Positions 6,602 through 8,845 of a stretch of 8,845 nucleotides of DNA are shown here, piece by piece; the stretch's first letter is position 1, and every line of letters begins with the position of its first letter. The notes beneath the pieces were generated by a model. It saw nothing but the letters and a program-made list of their open reading frames with translations. It did not search any database and was not told the origin of the DNA. The DNA lies in contig JABIQT010000735.1 of the NCBI GenBank assembly GCA_018667995.1, positions 1 through 8,845 on the forward strand, in the 5' to 3' direction. Position numbers and translations under genes: made by a program. The DNA is from Candidatus Latescibacterota bacterium. GTDB taxonomy: Bacteria; JAAXHH01; JABIQT01.

Positions 6602-6608
6602 CTCCTCT
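6602..6608 (-). promoter_or_regulatory. Ribosome binding site of the exported-protein gene
   Basis: The minus strand reads AGAGGAG seven bases before the ATG at 6594, confirming the start that includes the signal peptide. Confidence 0.6.
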
Positions 6609-6652
6609 ATAGTCTTATGAACCCGACTGGCCTCATGCCAGCGGATTTTGGT

Positions 6653-7007
6653 CTATGCCCACTCCCTGGCAACAGTTACCCAGGTTCTCCTGCTATCTGA
6701 AGCGACCATGGATAGCGGCTTCTCACATAGCACATGTTACCTGCTGAAATAGCTGCGGATGCCATTTCGTGACGCCTATGGACGGAGGTGTAGATACTGA
6801 CCGCCTCCAATTCAGGCGAATCCATCAGACTGCCGTAGTCCGTTTCCCAGACACGTACGCCAGATTCATCTGCCAATCGTCTCGCGGACGATTCCGTACC
6901 CCACAAACCGCAAGGATTTTGGCATCGGGGCTTTCCGCGTGTCCCTTCAAGTGCGACAGTCGGAATCCAAATCGGAATACTCCTACACCTATCACACCAT
7001 TCTTCAT
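6653..7007 (-). pseudogene. Truncated, frameshifted Gfo/Idh/MocA oxidoreductase
   Basis: Three frames together spell the N-terminal Rossmann half of a Gfo/Idh/MocA dehydrogenase. Frame one starts at ATG 7007 with MKNGVIGVGVF, then LSHLKGHAESPDAKILAVCG. A one-base excess in the four-G run (6899-6902) shifts to TESSARRLADESGVRVWETD and SPELEAVSIYTSVHRRHE, ending ISAG. A one-base loss near 6737-6738 shifts again to HVLCEKPLSMVASDS, the family's EKP signature, ending at TAG 6655-6653. About 118 of roughly 350 codons remain; the C-terminal domain is gone and the exported-protein gene follows. The sequence differs from the intact relative at 4237-5325, so it is not a simple duplicate. Both indels are in homopolymers, so sequencing error could explain them, but not the truncation. 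Confidence 0.85.
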
Positions 7008-7044
7008 CTGGATTGCAGATGGTGGCGTGGCATTTCTCGTTGAT

Positions 7045-7932
7045 TCAAGGGTTCAAACTCCGGTACGCCTGGTTGACAAGAAACATGGCGTAATCCAGGT
7101 CGCCTCCCGGGATGATCGTAAACCAGCTATCACTGGTGGACCATGGCCGAACAAGCCCCATGGGATCCTCCATTTCTCCCGGTTTCATAGACAGATACAC
7201 GCGAACCACACTATCGTCAACAACCAGATAGCAGAACTGCGTTTCATCGTGCAGGTAGACAATATTCGACTGGGTAATTTCCTCATTTATACCGTCACCA
7301 TCTATTCCTCGTATGGCAACTCGCATCTGCTCGATAAGTTCAGAAATGCCTGGGCCTGATCCATCAAGTAGTTCGCCGAGAAGGAAGCGATCCGTACCCT
7401 CCAGATACTCGGAAAACAGGTACACGTCAGTCTCGCCCCTGGTAGCTCCTGCCCACGCCCCTCCAATAGCACCCAGACCACTGAACAGCGGACTGATGAG
7501 CAGGATCCTACGGGCATCGCGCTGCGGGCGGGTAGACGGGGGTATAGTGCTGAACGCAAATCCCCCGAGAGCGCCGAGGACACCGCCGATCAAGCCGCCT
7601 TTAATCTTGCTACGAATGACAACCTCTTTGACCTGGGATATGTGGACAGCCCGAGGTCTTGTAAACTGGCGAGACCAAATATCGGGAACGACCCAACGGA
7701 CCGAATCGGCAGAAACACGGACGTTTACTCCCAAACGTTCATCGCCGTTCTGCAGCCTGATGGTGGCTCGTCCAGCACCAGCTCTGTTCGTGATTTCATC
7801 ATAAAAAGGAGTCACATCGTCCAGCGGCATTGTGTGGATACTCGTGCAACCGCTCTGGGCGATCAGGCATCCGAATACCACGAGCAGAAAACTGCTCAAT
7901 GGAACACGGAATCTATGATTCGGCAAGCACAT
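7045..7932 (-). CDS. Hypothetical lipoprotein with glycine-zipper segments
   Basis: A 295-aa protein I cannot assign to a family. Residues 11-26 are hydrophobic and end in AQSGC with Cys29, a plausible but imperfect lipobox, so envelope anchoring is expected. Residues 56-110 look like a beta-rich domain (RATIRLQNGDERLGVNVRVS, then SQVKEVVIRSK). Two glycine-zipper segments follow, GGLIGGVLGALGGFAF (112-127) and FSGLGAIGGAWAGA (150-163), separated by a charged linker; such segments are seen in small outer-membrane proteins. The remainder has no recognisable motif. The ribosome site is weak (GGGCGG); the promoter at 8027-8055 lies about 90 bases upstream. The downstream neighbour is the Gfo/Idh pseudogene, 37 bases away. 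Confidence 0.8.
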   Translation of the reverse strand: MCLPNHRFRVPLSSFLLVVFGCLIAQSGCTSIHTMPLDDVTPFYDEITNRAGAGRATIRLQNGDERLGVNVRVSADSVRWVVPDIWSRQFTRPRAVHISQVKEVVIRSKIKGGLIGGVLGALGGFAFSTIPPSTRPQRDARRILLISPLFSGLGAIGGAWAGATRGETDVYLFSEYLEGTDRFLLGELLDGSGPGISELIEQMRVAIRGIDGDGINEEITQSNIVYLHDETQFCYLVVDDSVVRVYLSMKPGEMEDPMGLVRPWSTSDSWFTIIPGGDLDYAMFLVNQAYRSLNP

Positions 7933-8026
7933 GCTACCGCCCAGTGGGGGATGCGTTCATGCACGGCCACATGAAGGTCATTGGCCAATTGACAGTGGGG
8001 TGTTTTCTATGTCGGGGACACACGGA

Positions 8027-8055
8027 ATCCTACCATTTACCTACTGTATTGTCAA
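8027..8055 (-). promoter_or_regulatory. Sigma70-type promoter for the lipoprotein gene
   Basis: On the minus strand a perfect -35 box TTGACA (8055-8050) is followed after 17 bases by TAGGAT (8032-8027), four of six matches to the -10 consensus. Transcription would start near 8020, giving a leader of about 88 bases before the lipoprotein ATG at 7932. It lies in the 140-base gap after the methyltransferase gene, so the lipoprotein gene probably has its own transcript. The rest of that gap holds nothing I recognise. Confidence 0.55.
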
Positions 8056-8072
8056 GCTAATTGGCAGGCCAT

Positions 8073-8786
8073 TCACCGCTTCTCTGCAACCACTACGAGC
8101 TGGTTGGTATTCCAATCAAAAAGGCGCTGATCGAGTCCTCCGTAGACTTCTATGATGCGCAGTCCGGAGGCCGACAGCAGCATGTCCAGTTCGCTCAGAC
8201 TATAGACCCGTATAGAAGAGTGATACACCCGTTGATCCACTCCGTCTATAACCGTGGTGGTGGTCATTACTCTACTGCTAACGACATCAAATTCACGCTC
8301 CTCAAGAATCATCAGTCCATCTTCGCGTCGGATCTCCTCCTCCACAAAGGTGCGAACCAGATAGTCCCTGTTGACCAATTGCATAATCAAGCGGCCTCCG
8401 GGCTGCAAAACCGCCTCGATCTCCTGCAAAGCGACGAAATTCTCCGATTCATCCTCGAAATACCCGAAAGCGTTGAACATACTGACAACGCCGTGGAAGC
8501 CCCCGAGAAATGGTACTGAGCGCATATCGGCGCGAACACATGTGAGTCCACCAGTTGAAGCGCGCCGTAACAACGGCAGTGAAAGATCCAGCCCCACGAC
8601 GCGGTAGCCATTCTGGACTAAGGACAATCCGTGCCGACCGTAGCCGCAGCCAAGGTCGAGTACCAATCGACCGTCAGCCGGTCCAAGCAACGTCATCAGA
8701 CCATCGATCTCAAGACTCGTATCTTCATGTCGGTCGCCTCTGAGATAGTCCTCGCCAAAGTATGTCTCGTACCACGGTAGATCCAT
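8073..8786 (-). CDS. Class I SAM-dependent methyltransferase
   Basis: A 237-aa cytoplasmic enzyme of the Rossmann-like methyltransferase superfamily, which transfers a methyl group from S-adenosylmethionine. Motif I is VLDLGCGYGRHG (residues 42-53), the ribose-binding acidic residue is in VVGLDLS (63-69), the adenine-side motif is RADMRSVPF (85-93), then VVSMFNAFGYF (100-110) and the post-motif LQPGGRLIMQ (127-136). The C-terminal half is beta-rich (SSRVMTTTTVIDGVDQRVY and a Y-S-L-S-E-L helix), the arrangement common in small-molecule or sugar/lipid methyltransferases. The ATG at 8786 has GGAG 5 bases upstream. Substrate unknown. No partner gene in the window clarifies the role. Confidence 0.93.
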   Translation of the reverse strand: MDLPWYETYFGEDYLRGDRHEDTSLEIDGLMTLLGPADGRLVLDLGCGYGRHGLSLVQNGYRVVGLDLSLPLLRRASTGGLTCVRADMRSVPFLGGFHGVVSMFNAFGYFEDESENFVALQEIEAVLQPGGRLIMQLVNRDYLVRTFVEEEIRREDGLMILEEREFDVVSSRVMTTTTVIDGVDQRVYHSSIRVYSLSELDMLLSASGLRIIEVYGGLDQRLFDWNTNQLVVVAEKR

Positions 8787-8798
8787 GGATTCTCCACG

Positions 8799-8827
8799 AT
8801 TAGAACTGTTTCAATAAGATGTGACAA
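8799..8827 (-). promoter_or_regulatory. Promoter-like sequence upstream of the methyltransferase gene
   Basis: The minus strand has TTGTCA (8827-8822), a 17-base spacer and TCTAAT (8804-8799); each box matches the sigma70 consensus at five of six positions. The expected start, near 8792, would leave only about 6 leader bases before the ATG at 8786 and would sit on the GGAG ribosome site. Either the transcript is almost leaderless or the boxes are coincidental. Confidence 0.4.
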
Positions 8828-8829
8828 GA

Positions 8830-8843
8830 TAGTCCCGGGACTA
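8830..8843. promoter_or_regulatory. 14-bp perfect palindrome, candidate operator
   Basis: TAGTCCCGGGACTA is a perfect 14-base palindrome lying two bases upstream of the methyltransferase promoter's -35 box. Its position suits an activator or repressor site for that promoter or for a divergent gene beyond the right edge. The binding protein is unknown. Confidence 0.35.
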
Positions 8844-8845
8844 AC

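Noticed and set aside
6627-6641. CTGGC-CTCAT-GCCAG hairpin as a terminator
   Set aside because: The stem is only five base pairs and no T-run follows on either strand.
6769-7359. 196-aa plus-strand open frame
   Set aside because: It lies opposite the Gfo/Idh pseudogene and the lipoprotein end, with no recognisable motif.
7313-7804. 163-aa plus-strand open frame
   Set aside because: Antisense to the lipoprotein gene; Pro/Ser/Arg-rich with no domain or ribosome site.

Overview
The window reads as a chromosomal segment of an uncultivated-type Gram-negative bacterium. The evidence is a Tat-exported periplasmic reductase, a Sec-exported protein, a lipoprotein and Shine-Dalgarno sites. The mix of a Gfo/Idh/MocA dehydrogenase plus a decayed second copy, SDR, RidA and formamidase genes recalls groups such as Latescibacterota, Poribacteria or Gemmatimonadota. 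That placement is an impression from gene content, not a computed assignment. Nearly all genes lie on the minus strand.

Layout, left to right. Positions 1-443 (minus) hold the N-terminal part of an acetamidase/formamidase that runs off the left edge. Positions 444-1914 are mostly a gene graveyard. They contain a 53-codon plus-strand frame with an excisionase-like helix-turn-helix (541-702), a decayed LuxR-type response regulator (716-963, minus), an intact-looking 97-aa Cys-rich plus-strand protein (1234-1527) and the decayed tail of a c-type-cytochrome-associated protein (1696-1812, minus). I recognise nothing in 964-1233 or 1528-1695.

Positions 1915-5325 (minus) form a compact cluster transcribed right to left: Gfo/Idh/MocA oxidoreductase, RidA-family protein, SDR oxidoreductase, then the periplasmic MsrP-type molybdoenzyme. 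The first three are separated by only 15-27 bases and are probably co-transcribed for catabolism of a sugar-, polyol- or amino-type substrate; RidA would remove reactive imine/enamine intermediates. MsrP follows after 75 bases with its own strong ribosome binding site, and no membrane partner MsrQ is visible.

Positions 5395-6594 (minus) carry a DUF971 protein and an exported protein of unknown function. Positions 6653-7007 hold a frameshifted, truncated second Gfo/Idh/MocA gene. Positions 7045-7932 encode a glycine-zipper lipoprotein with a good sigma70-type promoter in front. Positions 8073-8786 encode a SAM-dependent methyltransferase, with a promoter-like sequence and a 14-bp perfect palindrome just upstream.

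I found no CRISPR array, tRNA, rRNA, insertion sequence or clear new system. The most distinctive feature is the density of recognisable but broken genes beside intact metabolic genes.
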